The notes beneath the pieces are model-generated. The model was not told the origin of the DNA. It saw nothing but the letters and a program-made list of their open reading frames with translations, and ran no database searches. This document shows, piece by piece, positions 17,343 to 25,731 of a stretch of 64,000 nt of DNA (the first letter of the stretch is position 1; each line of letters opens with the position of its first letter). A program made the translations under genes and the position numbers. Source of the DNA: Schaalia sp. HMT-172 (GTDB lineage Bacteria; Actinomycetota; Actinomycetes; Actinomycetales; Actinomycetaceae). The DNA lies in the NCBI RefSeq assembly GCF_030644365.1, contig NZ_CP130058.1, positions 1,364,001 to 1,428,000 on the forward strand, written 5' to 3'.

Positions 17343-17375
17343 AAAAGGGGCCGACAAGCAACGCTTGTCGGCCCC
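17343..17375 (-). terminator. Intrinsic terminator of the 71-aa gene
   Basis: GGGGCCGACAAGC and GCTTGTCGGCCCC (17347-17359 and 17363-17375) form a 13-bp stem with loop AAC. On the minus strand TTTT follows (17343-17346). It ends 13 nt after the small gene's stop. Confidence 0.85.
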
Positions 17376-17387
17376 TCACCGTATCTG

Positions 17388-17603
17388 TTAGGCAACCACG
17401 CTCAGCTCGAGGCCGAGAAACTCGGCTGCCTCTCCCCTGCGGGTCGGCTCGTCGAGATCGGCGATCGCCTGCTTGACCCTCCTGTCATGGAAGTCGGCAA
17501 ACCACGGCTCGACGGCTCGCGAGAGCTGGGCGACCTCCAGGTTGTTGGCCACGCGGCCAAACAGAGTGTCATGGACCGACACGGTCCGGATGTTCGTATT
17601 CAT
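17388..17603 (-). CDS. Small protein of unknown function (71 aa)
   Basis: I do not recognise this protein. It encodes 71 residues that start MNTNIRTVSVHDTLFGRV and include EPWFADFHDRRVKQAIADLD and a C-terminal EFLGLELSVVA. It has no signal peptide, membrane segment or cysteine motif, and is probably a soluble alpha-helical cytoplasmic protein. It is accepted as a gene because every expression signal is present. GGAGG stands 5 nt before the ATG at 17603. A strong promoter (TGGACA, 17 nt, TAAAGT) lies 130 nt upstream among palindromes, and a clear intrinsic terminator follows. It stands alone between pyk and the tRNA gene. An alternative ATG lies four codons upstream (17615), but the ribosome site favours 17603. 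Confidence 0.72.
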   Translation of the reverse strand: MNTNIRTVSVHDTLFGRVANNLEVAQLSRAVEPWFADFHDRRVKQAIADLDEPTRRGEAAEFLGLELSVVA

Positions 17604-17716
17604 TTCTTCCTCCATCTTCCGTTGTGGGCGCGCGGAAACGTGCTTTGTTCGCACTGGCATTCCGTGATGTGCCCGCAGCAACCTGCTGCCTCGCCGCGCC
17701 GTCGTTGGAGCGGCGT

Positions 17717-17734
17717 TACACGTCTCAACGTGTA
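17717..17734. repeat. Palindrome at the start of the small-gene leader
   Basis: TACACGT and ACGTGTA form 7-bp arms around CTCA. It begins 2 nt downstream of the expected transcription start, so it could be an operator or a 5' RNA hairpin. Confidence 0.6.
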
Positions 17735-17736
17735 TT

Positions 17737-17771
17737 TGGAATACTTTATTCCAGCGTTGTCATTGTGTCCA
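17737..17771 (-). promoter_or_regulatory. Promoter of the 71-aa gene with palindrome over the -10
   Basis: On the minus strand TGGACA (17766-17771, five of six consensus bases) is followed after 17 nt by TAAAGT (17743-17748). A perfect palindrome, TGGAATA-CTT-TATTCCA (17737-17753), is centred on the -10 hexamer. This is a good layout for repression by a dimeric regulator. Confidence 0.65.
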
Positions 17772-17801
17772 CGCGAAGGGACTCACATCGCAGAAAACGA
17801 C

Positions 17802-17832
17802 GGTGGGGTGCTGGCCATGCCAGCACCCCACC
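17802..17832 (-). terminator. Terminator hairpin of pyk
   Basis: GGTGGGGTGCTGG (17802-17814) and its complement (17820-17832) form a 13-bp perfect stem, 18 nt after the pyk stop. On the minus strand a short distal T-run (CGTCGTTTTC) follows. Confidence 0.75.
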
Positions 17833-17849
17833 GTTTGCGCCTCTACGGT

Positions 17850-19289
17850 TTAGCGTGCGCCGCCGATCGCGTAATCGGCTTCGTCACCCACCTCGTGGAT
17901 ACGCAGCATGTTCGAGGAACCGGGGATGCCCGGCGGCATGCCGGCGACGATGACGAGCTGCTCGCCGATCTCCGCCAGGTGCGAGGACTGCACGACCTGA
18001 TCGAGCTGCCAGACCATGTCATCCGTGTGCTGCACCTCGGGGACGCGGTATGTCTGGATGCCCCACGACAGGGCCAGGCGACGGCGCGTCGACTCCAGCG
18101 GCGTGAAGGCCAGCATCGGGATCGGGCGGCGCATGCGCGACAGCAGGCGCGCAGAGGTACCCGACTGGGTGAAGGTCACCAGGTAGCGGGCGTCCATGTG
18201 TTCTGCGATGCGGGCGGCCGCTTCGCAGATGACGCCTGCGCGGTCGGCGAAGAAGCTGGGAATGGACGCGATACGCTCGCCACCGTTCTCTTCGGTGGAC
18301 TCGATGATCGCTGCCATCGTGCGCACCGTCTCGATGGGGAAGGCACCCACCGAGGTCTCGCCGGAGAGCATGACCGCGTCGGCACCATCGAGGATGGCGT
18401 TCGCACAGTCGGAGGCCTCGGCGCGGGTCGGGCGCGGGTTCTTGATCATGGAGTCCATGACCTGGGTCGCCACGATGACGGGCTTAGCGGCAAGACGAGC
18501 CAGCTCGATCGCACGCTTCTGAACAAGCGGCACGGCCTCGAGGGGCATCTCGACGCCGAGGTCGCCGCGGGCAACCATGATGCCGTCAAAGGCCTCGACA
18601 ATCTCCTCCAGGGCCTCGACGGCCTGGGGCTTCTCGATCTTGGCGATGACGGGAATGCGCTTACCCATCTCGTCCATGATCTCGTGGACGTCCTTAATGT
18701 CGTGGGCCGAGCGCACGAAGGACAGGGCGATGAAGTCGGCATCCTGCTCGATCGCCCAGCGCAGGTCCTCCTTGTCCTTCTCGGACAGCGCAGGAACGGA
18801 CACGGCGACGCCGGGCAGGTTCAGGCCCTTGTGGTCCGAGACCACGCCGGGGACCTCGACGCGGGTCACGACGTCCGTATCGCTCACCTCGACGACGCGG
18901 ACCGCGACGTTGCCGTCGTCAATCAGCAGGCGGTCGCCGGGCGCGCAGTCACCGGGCAGGCCCTTGAAGGTGGTACCGACAAGCTCCTTCGTGCCGGGAA
19001 CATCGCGGGTGGTGATGGTGAAGGTGTCACCAATCTTCAGCTCCTGGGGGCCGTCCTGGAAGGTCTCCAGACGGATCTTGGGGCCCTGGAGGTCGACGAG
19101 AACCGCGATCGCACGGCCGGACGTCGCAGACGCCTTTCGCACGCGCGCAATAACGGCCTCGTGTTCCTCAGCCTTTCCATGCGACCGGTTGATACGCGCG
19201 ACATCCATGCCGGCGTCCACCAGCGCCTGGAGCTGCTCAGGGGTTTCAGTGGCAGGTCCAATAGTGCAGACAATTTTAGCTCGACGCAT
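17850..19289 (-). CDS. pyk: Pyruvate kinase
   Basis: This glycolytic enzyme converts phosphoenolpyruvate and ADP to pyruvate and ATP. The 479-residue product begins RRAKIVCTIGPATETPEQL and has the K+/substrate motif INRSHGKAEEH. The active-site signature IPVIAKIEKPQAVEALEEI, the metal-site MVARGDLGVEMP and ATQVMDSMI follow. The allosteric C-domain includes FTQSGTSARLLSRMRRPIPM. The ATG at 19289 has no Shine-Dalgarno, but TAGACT lies exactly 7 nt upstream, so it should be translated from a leaderless mRNA. It is downstream of the trp-lgt cluster on the same strand but has its own promoter and terminator. Confidence 0.97.
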   Translation of the reverse strand: MRRAKIVCTIGPATETPEQLQALVDAGMDVARINRSHGKAEEHEAVIARVRKASATSGRAIAVLVDLQGPKIRLETFQDGPQELKIGDTFTITTRDVPGTKELVGTTFKGLPGDCAPGDRLLIDDGNVAVRVVEVSDTDVVTRVEVPGVVSDHKGLNLPGVAVSVPALSEKDKEDLRWAIEQDADFIALSFVRSAHDIKDVHEIMDEMGKRIPVIAKIEKPQAVEALEEIVEAFDGIMVARGDLGVEMPLEAVPLVQKRAIELARLAAKPVIVATQVMDSMIKNPRPTRAEASDCANAILDGADAVMLSGETSVGAFPIETVRTMAAIIESTEENGGERIASIPSFFADRAGVICEAAARIAEHMDARYLVTFTQSGTSARLLSRMRRPIPMLAFTPLESTRRRLALSWGIQTYRVPEVQHTDDMVWQLDQVVQSSHLAEIGEQLVIVAGMPPGIPGSSNMLRIHEVGDEADYAIGGAR

Positions 19290-19296
19290 AAAGCTT

Positions 19297-19302
19297 AGTC
19301 TA
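19297..19302 (-). promoter_or_regulatory. -10 element of pyk (leaderless start)
   Basis: TAGACT, 7 nt (AAGCTTT), then the ATG of pyk on the minus strand. The lack of any purine-rich ribosome site supports transcription from the A of the start codon. Confidence 0.55.
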
Positions 19303-19412
19303 CCGTCCAGTCACAAAGTAATCACTAAGGAGCTCGGCCCGGCCGACGTGATCATTCCCATGAATGAGCCCATGATGGGACCTTCTACTCCACTAGCGTG
19401 CCCGCCGCTGGT

Positions 19413-20366
19413 TTAAAACTCCTCGAGAGAGCTCTCCTGCGCGGACTCGTCCTCGCTCACGCGCGTGTCGATGACGTCCTCAGCATCGGAGTCGCTTCCC
19501 TCAGGGCTCGCCCCCGCACGCTCATCGTCATCCGTCACCGCCCCGTCGCCGACGACCTCGCGCGGCCGACCCAGGCGACCCGCGAGGACAAACAGTGCGA
19601 CGCCAAGGAGGAACACCGCCAGGGACGTCCACACATTCAGGCGTAGACCGGCAATCGTGTGTGCGTCGTCGATACGCAGCATTTCGATCCACGCGCGTCC
19701 CGCGGTGTACACCATCAGGTACATGCCGAACAGCTGGCCGGCCGCGAAGCGGCGGCGGCGCTCAAGCGCCACGATGAGCGCAGCGCCGGCCAGGTTCCAC
19801 AGGCACTCGTACAGGAACGTGGGATGGAACAGGGTGCCCACCGGGTAGCCCGCGGGCAGGTGCGCGGCGTCAATCTGAAGCCCCCACGGCAGAGTCGTCG
19901 GGGCGCCGAACAACTCCTGGTTAAACCAGTTTCCCCACCTGCCGATCGCCTGGGCAACCAGCAGGGCAGGCGCCAGAGAGTCCGCGATTGGCCCGAAACG
20001 CACGCCGGCCCTCTTGACGGCGAGGAAGGCACCCAGCGCGCCGAAGGCGACGCCTCCCCAGATCCCCAGGCCGCCGCGCCAGATCTGCAGGGCGAGCCAG
20101 GGATCGCCGCCCGGCCCGAAGTAGGCCTCGGGCGAGGTGACGACGTGGTAGAGGCGCGCACCGACGACGCCCAGCGGGATCGCCCACAGAGCGACGTCGA
20201 AGATGGTGTCGGGGTTGCCCCCGCGCGCCGCGTAGCGCCGGGAGGTCCACCACACGCCGACGATCATGCCGACGGCGATGATGATGCCGTAGGCGCGCAG
20301 CGGGAGCGATCCGAGGTACCACACGCCCTGGGAGGGCGAGGGAATGCCAGCAGCGAGGAGACTCAC
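19413..20366 (-). CDS. lgt: Prolipoprotein diacylglyceryl transferase
   Basis: This membrane enzyme moves diacylglycerol from phosphatidylglycerol to the lipobox cysteine of prolipoproteins. The 317-residue product has seven hydrophobic segments. The signatures PLRAYGIIIAVGMI, RGGLGIWGGVAFGALGA and the Lgt motif AIGRWGNWFNQELFG are present. GRAWIEMLRID near the C-terminal helices matches the family's essential arginine region. A charged, acidic C-terminal tail of about 55 residues (DGAVTDDDERAGASPEGSDS and onwards) is an extension seen in actinobacteria. The start is GTG 20366, overlapping the trpA stop by 4 bases (GTGA), so lgt is coupled to the trp genes. Its substrates would include the FepB lipoprotein in this window. 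Confidence 0.95.
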   Translation of the reverse strand: MSLLAAGIPSPSQGVWYLGSLPLRAYGIIIAVGMIVGVWWTSRRYAARGGNPDTIFDVALWAIPLGVVGARLYHVVTSPEAYFGPGGDPWLALQIWRGGLGIWGGVAFGALGAFLAVKRAGVRFGPIADSLAPALLVAQAIGRWGNWFNQELFGAPTTLPWGLQIDAAHLPAGYPVGTLFHPTFLYECLWNLAGAALIVALERRRRFAAGQLFGMYLMVYTAGRAWIEMLRIDDAHTIAGLRLNVWTSLAVFLLGVALFVLAGRLGRPREVVGDGAVTDDDERAGASPEGSDSDAEDVIDTRVSEDESAQESSLEEF

Positions 20367-21172
20367 GCGCGCGCTCCGCTCACACCGGCCTTGAGCTCAC
20401 GGGCGAGCTCGCTGAGCGCCCGCAGGCCGCGGTCGACGTCGTCTTCGAAGAGGGTCTTGACCAGAGCCGAACCGACGATGACGCCGTCTGCGTAGGCACC
20501 GATCTGCCGCGCCTGGGCACCGTTTGACACGCCCAGGCCCACGCACACGCGCTGGGCACCGGCCGCACGCGTGCGTGCAACGACGTCCGCCACGTGCGCG
20601 CCGACAGCCGCGCGGGCGCCCGTGACACCCATCGAGGAGGCCGCGTACACCCAGCCGCGCGAATGCGCGGCGATCAGCTTCAGGCGATGCTCCGGGGACG
20701 AGGGGGCCGTCAGGTAGATGCGCTCCAGGTCGTACTTATCCGAAGCTTCCTCCCACTGCGCGCCCTCCTCGGGCGGCAGGTCGGGGGTGATGAGGCCCGA
20801 GCCGCCGACGGCGGCGAAGTCCTTCGCGAAGCGCTCGACACCCCACCACTCAACGGGGTTCCAGTAGGTCATCGAGGTCGTGGAAATCCCATACGAGGTC
20901 AGCTCGTCCACCGCGTGGAAGAGATCCTCCAGGTGCGTGCCACGCTCAAGCGCAGCGACGGTTGCGCGCTGAATCGTGGGGCCGTCCATGCCCGGGTCGG
21001 AGTAGGGAAATCCCAGCTCGATGACGTCGACTCCGGCATCCGCGAGGACCTTACCCGCGCGAACGGAGTCCTCGACCGACGGAAAACCGACGGGCAGGTA
21101 GGCGATCAGCGCGGCATCGCCGCGCTCGAGTGCCGCATCGATGGCGACGGCGGAATGGGGGGCTCGCGTCAT
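20363..21172 (-). CDS. trpA: Tryptophan synthase alpha subunit
   Basis: This subunit cleaves indole-3-glycerol phosphate to indole, which is channelled to TrpB. The TIM-barrel protein of 269 residues shows ALIAYLPVGFPSVEDSVRAG and the catalytic glutamate region ELGFPYSDPGMDGPTIQRA. DLPPEEGAQWEEASDKYDL, YAASSMGVTGARAAV and the phosphate-binding GLGVSNGAQARQIGAYADGV follow, with IVGSALVK at the end. The trpB stop is 1 nt upstream of its ATG, and its own stop overlaps lgt. The length and motifs are normal. Confidence 0.97.
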   Translation of the reverse strand: MTRAPHSAVAIDAALERGDAALIAYLPVGFPSVEDSVRAGKVLADAGVDVIELGFPYSDPGMDGPTIQRATVAALERGTHLEDLFHAVDELTSYGISTTSMTYWNPVEWWGVERFAKDFAAVGGSGLITPDLPPEEGAQWEEASDKYDLERIYLTAPSSPEHRLKLIAAHSRGWVYAASSMGVTGARAAVGAHVADVVARTRAAGAQRVCVGLGVSNGAQARQIGAYADGVIVGSALVKTLFEDDVDRGLRALSELARELKAGVSGARA

Positions 21173-21173
21173 G

Positions 21174-22469
21174 TCACTTCTCCTCGTTCTCGTCCAGGAC
21201 GGCCACGCCCGAGGGGCCGGCGCTCGGGTCGATGACCTGTAGCTTCGCGCGGCCGTATCCGAACCAGCGCGACGCCGTGTCCACGTCCTTGTCGCCGCGC
21301 CCCGACACTGTCACGATGGCGATGGGCTCGTCTCCGGGCGCGAAAGGTCCCTCGGCCTCGGCTTTCGCCCGGGCCCACGCGCGCACCCCGGCGAGCGCGT
21401 GCGATGACTCGATCGCGGGAATGATGCCCTCCGTGCGTGACAGGTGCAGGAAGGCGTCCATGGCCTCGGCGTCGGAGACGGGGATATACGAGGCCCGCCC
21501 CGATCGGGCCAGCCACGCGTGCTCGGGGCCCACGCCCGGGTAGTCGAGGCCCGCCGAGATCGAGTGCGAGGCCTTCGTCTGTCCGTCGCGCTCCTGCAGG
21601 ACGAACGTGCGAGCGCCGTGCAGCACTCCAACCTGGTCGGCCGTGATGGAGGCGGCGTGACGCCCCGTGTCGAAGCCGTCGCCAGCCGCCTCGCAGCCCA
21701 GCAGCTCGACGCTCGGATCGTCGATGAACGCCGTGAAGGAACCGATCGCGTTCGACCCGCCGCCCACGCAGGCCACAACGACGTCGGGCAGTCGTCCCTC
21801 GGTCGCGAGCAGCTGGGCGCGCGCCTCGTCGCCGATAACGCGTTGAAGATCGCGCACGAGCTCCGGGAAGGGGTGCGGGCCAGCCGCCGTGCCGAAGATG
21901 TAGTTCGTCGTCTCGACGTTGGTCACCCAGTCGCGGAAGGCCTCGTTGATGGCGTCCTTGAGGGTCGCAGAGCCGGCCGTCACGGCGATCACCTCGGCGC
22001 CGAGCATCTGCATGCGCGCGACGTTGAGGGCCTGACGTTCCGTGTCCTCGCGCCCCATATAGATCGTGCAATCCAGTCCGAGGAGGGCCGCCGCGGTTGC
22101 GGTTGCGACCCCGTGCTGACCGGCTCCTGTCTCGGCGATGACGCGGGTCTTGCCCAATTCCTTCGTGAGCAGGGCCTGGCCCAGCACATTGTTGATCTTG
22201 TGCGAGCCCGTGTGGTTGAGATCCTCGCGCTTGAGGAAGACACGCACGCCGCCCAAATCTGCCGCGAAACGCGGCGCCTCGGTCAGCAGGGACGGGCGAC
22301 CGGCGTAGTTGGCAAACAGGTCACGCAGACGCGCCTGGAAAGACTTGTCGCGCCACAAGCGCTTCCACGCCGCCTCAACCTCTTCGAGGGGGCCCATCAG
22401 CGACTCGGCCACAAATCGGCCGCCGAAATCACCGAAATACGGTCCGGGGACGAAGTTCTCAGCGCTCAT
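21174..22469 (-). CDS. trpB: Tryptophan synthase beta subunit
   Basis: This PLP enzyme condenses indole with serine to give tryptophan. The 431-residue product has the N-terminal [20 protein letters not shown] and the PLP lysine in [40 protein letters not shown] and the phosphate cup [14 protein letters not shown] follow, then [16 protein letters not shown]. The ATG at 22469 is preferred over GTG 22472 because AAGGA is correctly spaced for the former. The chosen start overlaps the trpC stop by one base (TGATG). It is a single-type TrpB1 partner for the adjacent trpA. Confidence 0.97.
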   Translation of the reverse strand: MSAENFVPGPYFGDFGGRFVAESLMGPLEEVEAAWKRLWRDKSFQARLRDLFANYAGRPSLLTEAPRFAADLGGVRVFLKREDLNHTGSHKINNVLGQALLTKELGKTRVIAETGAGQHGVATATAAALLGLDCTIYMGREDTERQALNVARMQMLGAEVIAVTAGSATLKDAINEAFRDWVTNVETTNYIFGTAAGPHPFPELVRDLQRVIGDEARAQLLATEGRLPDVVVACVGGGSNAIGSFTAFIDDPSVELLGCEAAGDGFDTGRHAASITADQVGVLHGARTFVLQERDGQTKASHSISAGLDYPGVGPEHAWLARSGRASYIPVSDAEAMDAFLHLSRTEGIIPAIESSHALAGVRAWARAKAEAEGPFAPGDEPIAIVTVSGRGDKDVDTASRWFGYGRAKLQVIDPSAGPSGVAVLDENEEK

Positions 22470-23317
22470 CACAGTCCTTCCTTGCGGGCCGCGGCGACGC
22501 GGGCCCGACGATCCGTGCGCAGCGCCGGATGCTGACCGGCGCTGACCATGTCCTGAATGCTCGAGAGAGGATCGCCGGACGTCACCAGCGCCTCACCAAC
22601 CAGGACCGCGTCCGCGCCCCACTTGGCGTACTCGAAGACATCGTGTGCCTGTGCAACCCCCGACTCGGCGACCGCGATGACGTCCTGCGGGATCACGTCG
22701 ATGACCTGCTCGACCGTCGAACGGTCGACCTCGAGGGTCTTCAGATTACGCGCGTTAACGCCGATGATCGACGCGCCCGCGTCGAGGGCACGCAGCGCCT
22801 CCAGGCGCGAATGCGTCTCGACGAGGGCCTCCATGCCCAGCGAACGCGTGCGCTCCAGGAGCGACACCAGCGCGTTTTGTTCCAGGGCAGCCACGATCAG
22901 CAGGACGAGATCCGCGCCGTGAGCACGCGCCTCGTGAATCTGGTAGGGCGTCACGATGAAATCCTTGCGCAGGATCGGGATGTCGACCGCCGCGCGCACC
23001 GCGTCGAGATCCGCAAGCGACCCGTGGAAGCGACGCTGCTCGGTCAGTACCGACACCACGGAGGCGCCCCCAGCCTCGTAGACGGACGCCAGGGCGGCAG
23101 GATCAGGGATCTGCGCGAGTGCTCCCTTCGAGGGGGAGGATCGCTTCACCTCCGAAATGATCTTGACGGCGCCGTCGCGATTGCGCAGGGCACCCAGCGC
23201 ATCCTTCGCCTCGGGAACGCTCTGTTCCATCTCCTTGACACGGCTCAGAGGAACGCGATCCTCGCGCTCTTTCAGGTCCTGACGGACCCCCACGATAATG
23301 TCATCGAGAACGCTCAC
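22469..23317 (-). CDS. trpC: Indole-3-glycerol phosphate synthase
   Basis: This enzyme closes the indole ring from carboxyphenylamino-deoxyribulose phosphate. The TIM barrel of 282 residues contains the catalytic lysines in [15 protein letters not shown] and [52 protein letters not shown] and the phosphate site [20 protein letters not shown] complete the family pattern. The start is GTG 23317 with GGGGAG 6 nt upstream. It is separated from trpE by 88 nt that hold a weak terminator-like stem, so trpC-B-A may also be expressed apart from trpE. No trpF is present; in actinobacteria PriA normally covers that step. Confidence 0.96.
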   Translation of the reverse strand: MSVLDDIIVGVRQDLKEREDRVPLSRVKEMEQSVPEAKDALGALRNRDGAVKIISEVKRSSPSKGALAQIPDPAALASVYEAGGASVVSVLTEQRRFHGSLADLDAVRAAVDIPILRKDFIVTPYQIHEARAHGADLVLLIVAALEQNALVSLLERTRSLGMEALVETHSRLEALRALDAGASIIGVNARNLKTLEVDRSTVEQVIDVIPQDVIAVAESGVAQAHDVFEYAKWGADAVLVGEALVTSGDPLSSIQDMVSAGQHPALRTDRRARVAAARKEGL

Positions 23318-23368
23318 GACGCTCCCCTTTCACCGAGAAACAGTTGGACGCCATCAAGGCTAGCGAAT

Positions 23369-23394
23369 AAAAGGGACGCCCGGGCAAAGCATCC
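23369..23394 (-). terminator. Weak terminator-like stem between trpE and trpC
   Basis: On the minus strand GGATGC and GCGTCC form a 6-bp stem (one G-U pair) followed by CTTTTATT. It lies just after the trpE stop and could lower read-through into trpC. It is short, so its effect is uncertain. Confidence 0.35.
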
Positions 23395-23405
23395 GGCCGC
23401 GCGTC

Positions 23406-24971
23406 TCACGACAGCGGGGCCAACGTCGAGGCGCGCACGACGGACTCGACCGCGGCGGCGGCCTTATTGCGGGACTCCTCGTACTCCAGCTCGGGCACCG
23501 AGTCCGCGACCACGCCGGCACCGGCCTGAACCGAGGCCACGGAGTCCCTGAGGGAGGCCGTGCGGATGGCGATCGCCAGATCGGCGTCACCCGACAGGTC
23601 AAAGTAGCCGACGACGCCACCGTACACGCCGCGGGCGGCCGGCTCGAAGTCGTCGATCAACTGGATAGCACGAGGCTTGGGCGCACCCGAGAGGGTACCC
23701 GCCGGGAAAGTCGCAACCAGGGCATCGAGAGCGTCCGCATCCGGTCGCAGGACCCCCGTCACGGTCGACGAAATGTGCTGGATGTGAGAGAAACGCTTGA
23801 GCTCCATGAGCGTGGACACCTCGACCGAGGCGGGATCGCAGACCTTCGACAGGTCGTTGCGCGCCAGGTCGACGAGCATGACGTGCTCGGAGAGCTCCTT
23901 GGGATCGTCCAGGAGCTCCGCAGCCAGGCGGTGGTCCTGAGCCGAGTCGGCGCCGCGGGGACGCGAGCCCGCGATCGGGTACGTCCACACGCGACGGCCC
24001 TGCGCCTTGACGAGCGTCTCCGGGGAAGAACCCACGACCTCGAAGTGACCACCACGCTCGTCGGGCAGATCCAGGTAGTACATGTAGGGCGAGGGGTTGA
24101 CCGTACGCAGGACGCGGTACACGTCCACGCCGCTGGCCTCAGTCGACACGTCGAGGCGCTGAGACAGGACGATCTGGAAGGCATCCCCGTCCGTAATCGC
24201 GCGCTTGGCGGCGTTGACGGAAGACTCGAAGTCGGTGCGGCGCGTGCGCTGGCGGACGGCCGGAGGTTCCTGGCCGCTCACCCCTAGCACCGCCGGGGCG
24301 ATGGGCGAGGCCAGCTGGCTCGTCATGGCGTCAAGCCGCTGGATCGCGCGGTCGTAGGCGCCATCGACGCCCTCATCAGAGCCGTTGAGGTTCCAAGCGA
24401 TGGCCATCAGGTACACCGACCCCGTCGCGTGATCGATCGCAGCGACCTCCGTGGCGAGCACGAGCGTCGCGTCGGGGAGGTCGGACTCCTTGGGTGCGGT
24501 TGCCGCCAGGGTCGGCTCCCATTCAGGAATGATGCCCCATCCCAGCGACCCGACGAGGGCGCCCGTCAGCGGGGGCAGCCCCTCAATGGGCGACGCCGCC
24601 AACTGTTCGAGCGCGGAGTGCACAACCTCCAGGAACGTCCCCTCCACGACGGCACCCTCCGGGTGTGCACCCACCCACTGCGCGTGGCCGTCGCGTGCCA
24701 CGATGGCGCCGGCGCTGGACGCTCCCACGAAGGACCAGCGGCCCCAAGAACCCCCGTGCTCGGCGGATTCGAGAATAAAGCTGCCGTAGTCGCCGTGGGC
24801 GAGCTGACGGTAGACGCCAACGGCGCTGAGCTCATCGGCGAGGACGCGGCGCACGACGGGAATCACGCGCCTCGACGTGGCGAGCTTCGAGAAGACGTCA
24901 CGAGGGGGCCAAGTCTGACCCCATTCGAGGCTGACAGGCTCGGACGGATGCGAAGGCGTCGTAATACTCAC
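23406..24971 (-). CDS. trpE: Anthranilate synthase component I
   Basis: This enzyme makes anthranilate from chorismate with ammonia from a glutamine amidotransferase partner. The 521-residue product includes the feedback-site region SFILESAEHGGSWGRWSFVG. The chorismate-binding core reads GDAFQIVLSQRLDV, PSPYMYYLDLP, SSPETLVKAQGRRVWTYPIA, GSRPRGADSAQDHRLAAELL and the final GAPKPRAIQLIDDFEPAARG block. The amidotransferase TrpG is not encoded nearby. The start is GTG 24971; GACAAT lies 6 nt upstream, so transcription may begin at the start codon, which would exclude a classical leader-peptide attenuator. The prepilin peptidase gene ends 67 nt upstream. Confidence 0.96.
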   Translation of the reverse strand: MSITTPSHPSEPVSLEWGQTWPPRDVFSKLATSRRVIPVVRRVLADELSAVGVYRQLAHGDYGSFILESAEHGGSWGRWSFVGASSAGAIVARDGHAQWVGAHPEGAVVEGTFLEVVHSALEQLAASPIEGLPPLTGALVGSLGWGIIPEWEPTLAATAPKESDLPDATLVLATEVAAIDHATGSVYLMAIAWNLNGSDEGVDGAYDRAIQRLDAMTSQLASPIAPAVLGVSGQEPPAVRQRTRRTDFESSVNAAKRAITDGDAFQIVLSQRLDVSTEASGVDVYRVLRTVNPSPYMYYLDLPDERGGHFEVVGSSPETLVKAQGRRVWTYPIAGSRPRGADSAQDHRLAAELLDDPKELSEHVMLVDLARNDLSKVCDPASVEVSTLMELKRFSHIQHISSTVTGVLRPDADALDALVATFPAGTLSGAPKPRAIQLIDDFEPAARGVYGGVVGYFDLSGDADLAIAIRTASLRDSVASVQAGAGVVADSVPELEYEESRNKAAAAVESVVRASTLAPLS

Positions 24972-24977
24972 CGTGTC

Positions 24978-24983
24978 ATTGTC
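24978..24983 (-). promoter_or_regulatory. -10 element of trpE (leaderless start)
   Basis: GACAAT (four of six consensus positions) is 6 nt before the GTG of trpE on the minus strand. No leader ORF or tandem Trp codons are seen. Confidence 0.35.
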
Positions 24984-25038
24984 CCATCACAAGCGGCCTT
25001 GGGCCCGACGGGTCCACGATGAGGCGCGTGAGACCGGC

Positions 25039-25731
25039 CTATAGCCAGTCGGGCACGACACCCCAGGCGATCGCACCCACGAGGGCGGAGCCGATCATCC
25101 ACGGGCCCATGGCGACCCGCGACTTAGTGCCGGCGGAGCCCACGACGATCTTCCACAGGGCGGCCAAACCCGCGGATATGAAGGACAGGGCGAGCGCGAA
25201 GACGGCGGCGTGCAGCCCGACTGAGCCCACCATGGCCCCGAGCACGGGGGCGAGCTTCACGTCACCCCCGCCCATTCCTCCGGGCAGACGGTTCAGGATC
25301 GCGACGGGGACGAGCCAGATGAGCGCGCCCACGGCGAAGCCAATGAGTCGCCCAGACCACATCGGGGAAATCAGGCACCCGATGAGGGCACCGACGATAA
25401 CGCCGATCCCCATGACCACCGTGTACATGTTGGGAAGCCGGTGCGTGCGCGCGTCCACGTAAGCGCTGAGGGTGCCGATCATGGCGACCGTCATCACCGC
25501 CGGCATGCCGGGTCGCATCTGCGCGGCGACGAAGAAGAGAGCACCGACGATGCCCGCCACCCACACGATCGCGTTACGCGACAGAGGCTTTTGGGTCACC
25601 TCGATGAAGTATCGGCGCTGCACCCTCCACCCGGAGTGCCACAGCCATCCCAGAATAATGATCCACGTGAGAAAGCCCGAGACGAGGGACAGGTCGGAGC
25701 TGATGCGAGGCGAGAGCCACTCGGCAATCAC
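25039..25731 (-). CDS. Prepilin peptidase (A24 family), short form
   Basis: This is a membrane aspartic protease of the type IV prepilin/Flp peptidase family. The 230 residues span about seven hydrophobic segments. The two catalytic aspartates are visible: AYVDARTHRLPNMYT (first Asp) and the GMGGGDVKLAPVLGAM segment with the GxGD motif. The N-terminal zinc-binding methyltransferase domain of full-length PilD is missing. The first 60 residues instead contain one membrane helix and a basic stretch (RVQRRYFIEVTQK). Its substrates would be type IV or Tad pilins or pseudopilins, none of which is in this window. The gene overlaps the aroE stop by 4 bases and so belongs to the alaS-ruvX-mltG-aroE operon. 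Confidence 0.88.
   Translation of the reverse strand: MIAEWLSPRISSDLSLVSGFLTWIIILGWLWHSGWRVQRRYFIEVTQKPLSRNAIVWVAGIVGALFFVAAQMRPGMPAVMTVAMIGTLSAYVDARTHRLPNMYTVVMGIGVIVGALIGCLISPMWSGRLIGFAVGALIWLVPVAILNRLPGGMGGGDVKLAPVLGAMVGSVGLHAAVFALALSFISAGLAALWKIVVGSAGTKSRVAMGPWMIGSALVGAIAWGVVPDWL

Noticed and set aside
17229-19298. A 689-codon plus-strand frame
   Set aside because: It is antisense to pyk and the small gene and reads through the tRNA. The translation is rich in Arg, His and Asp with no domains.
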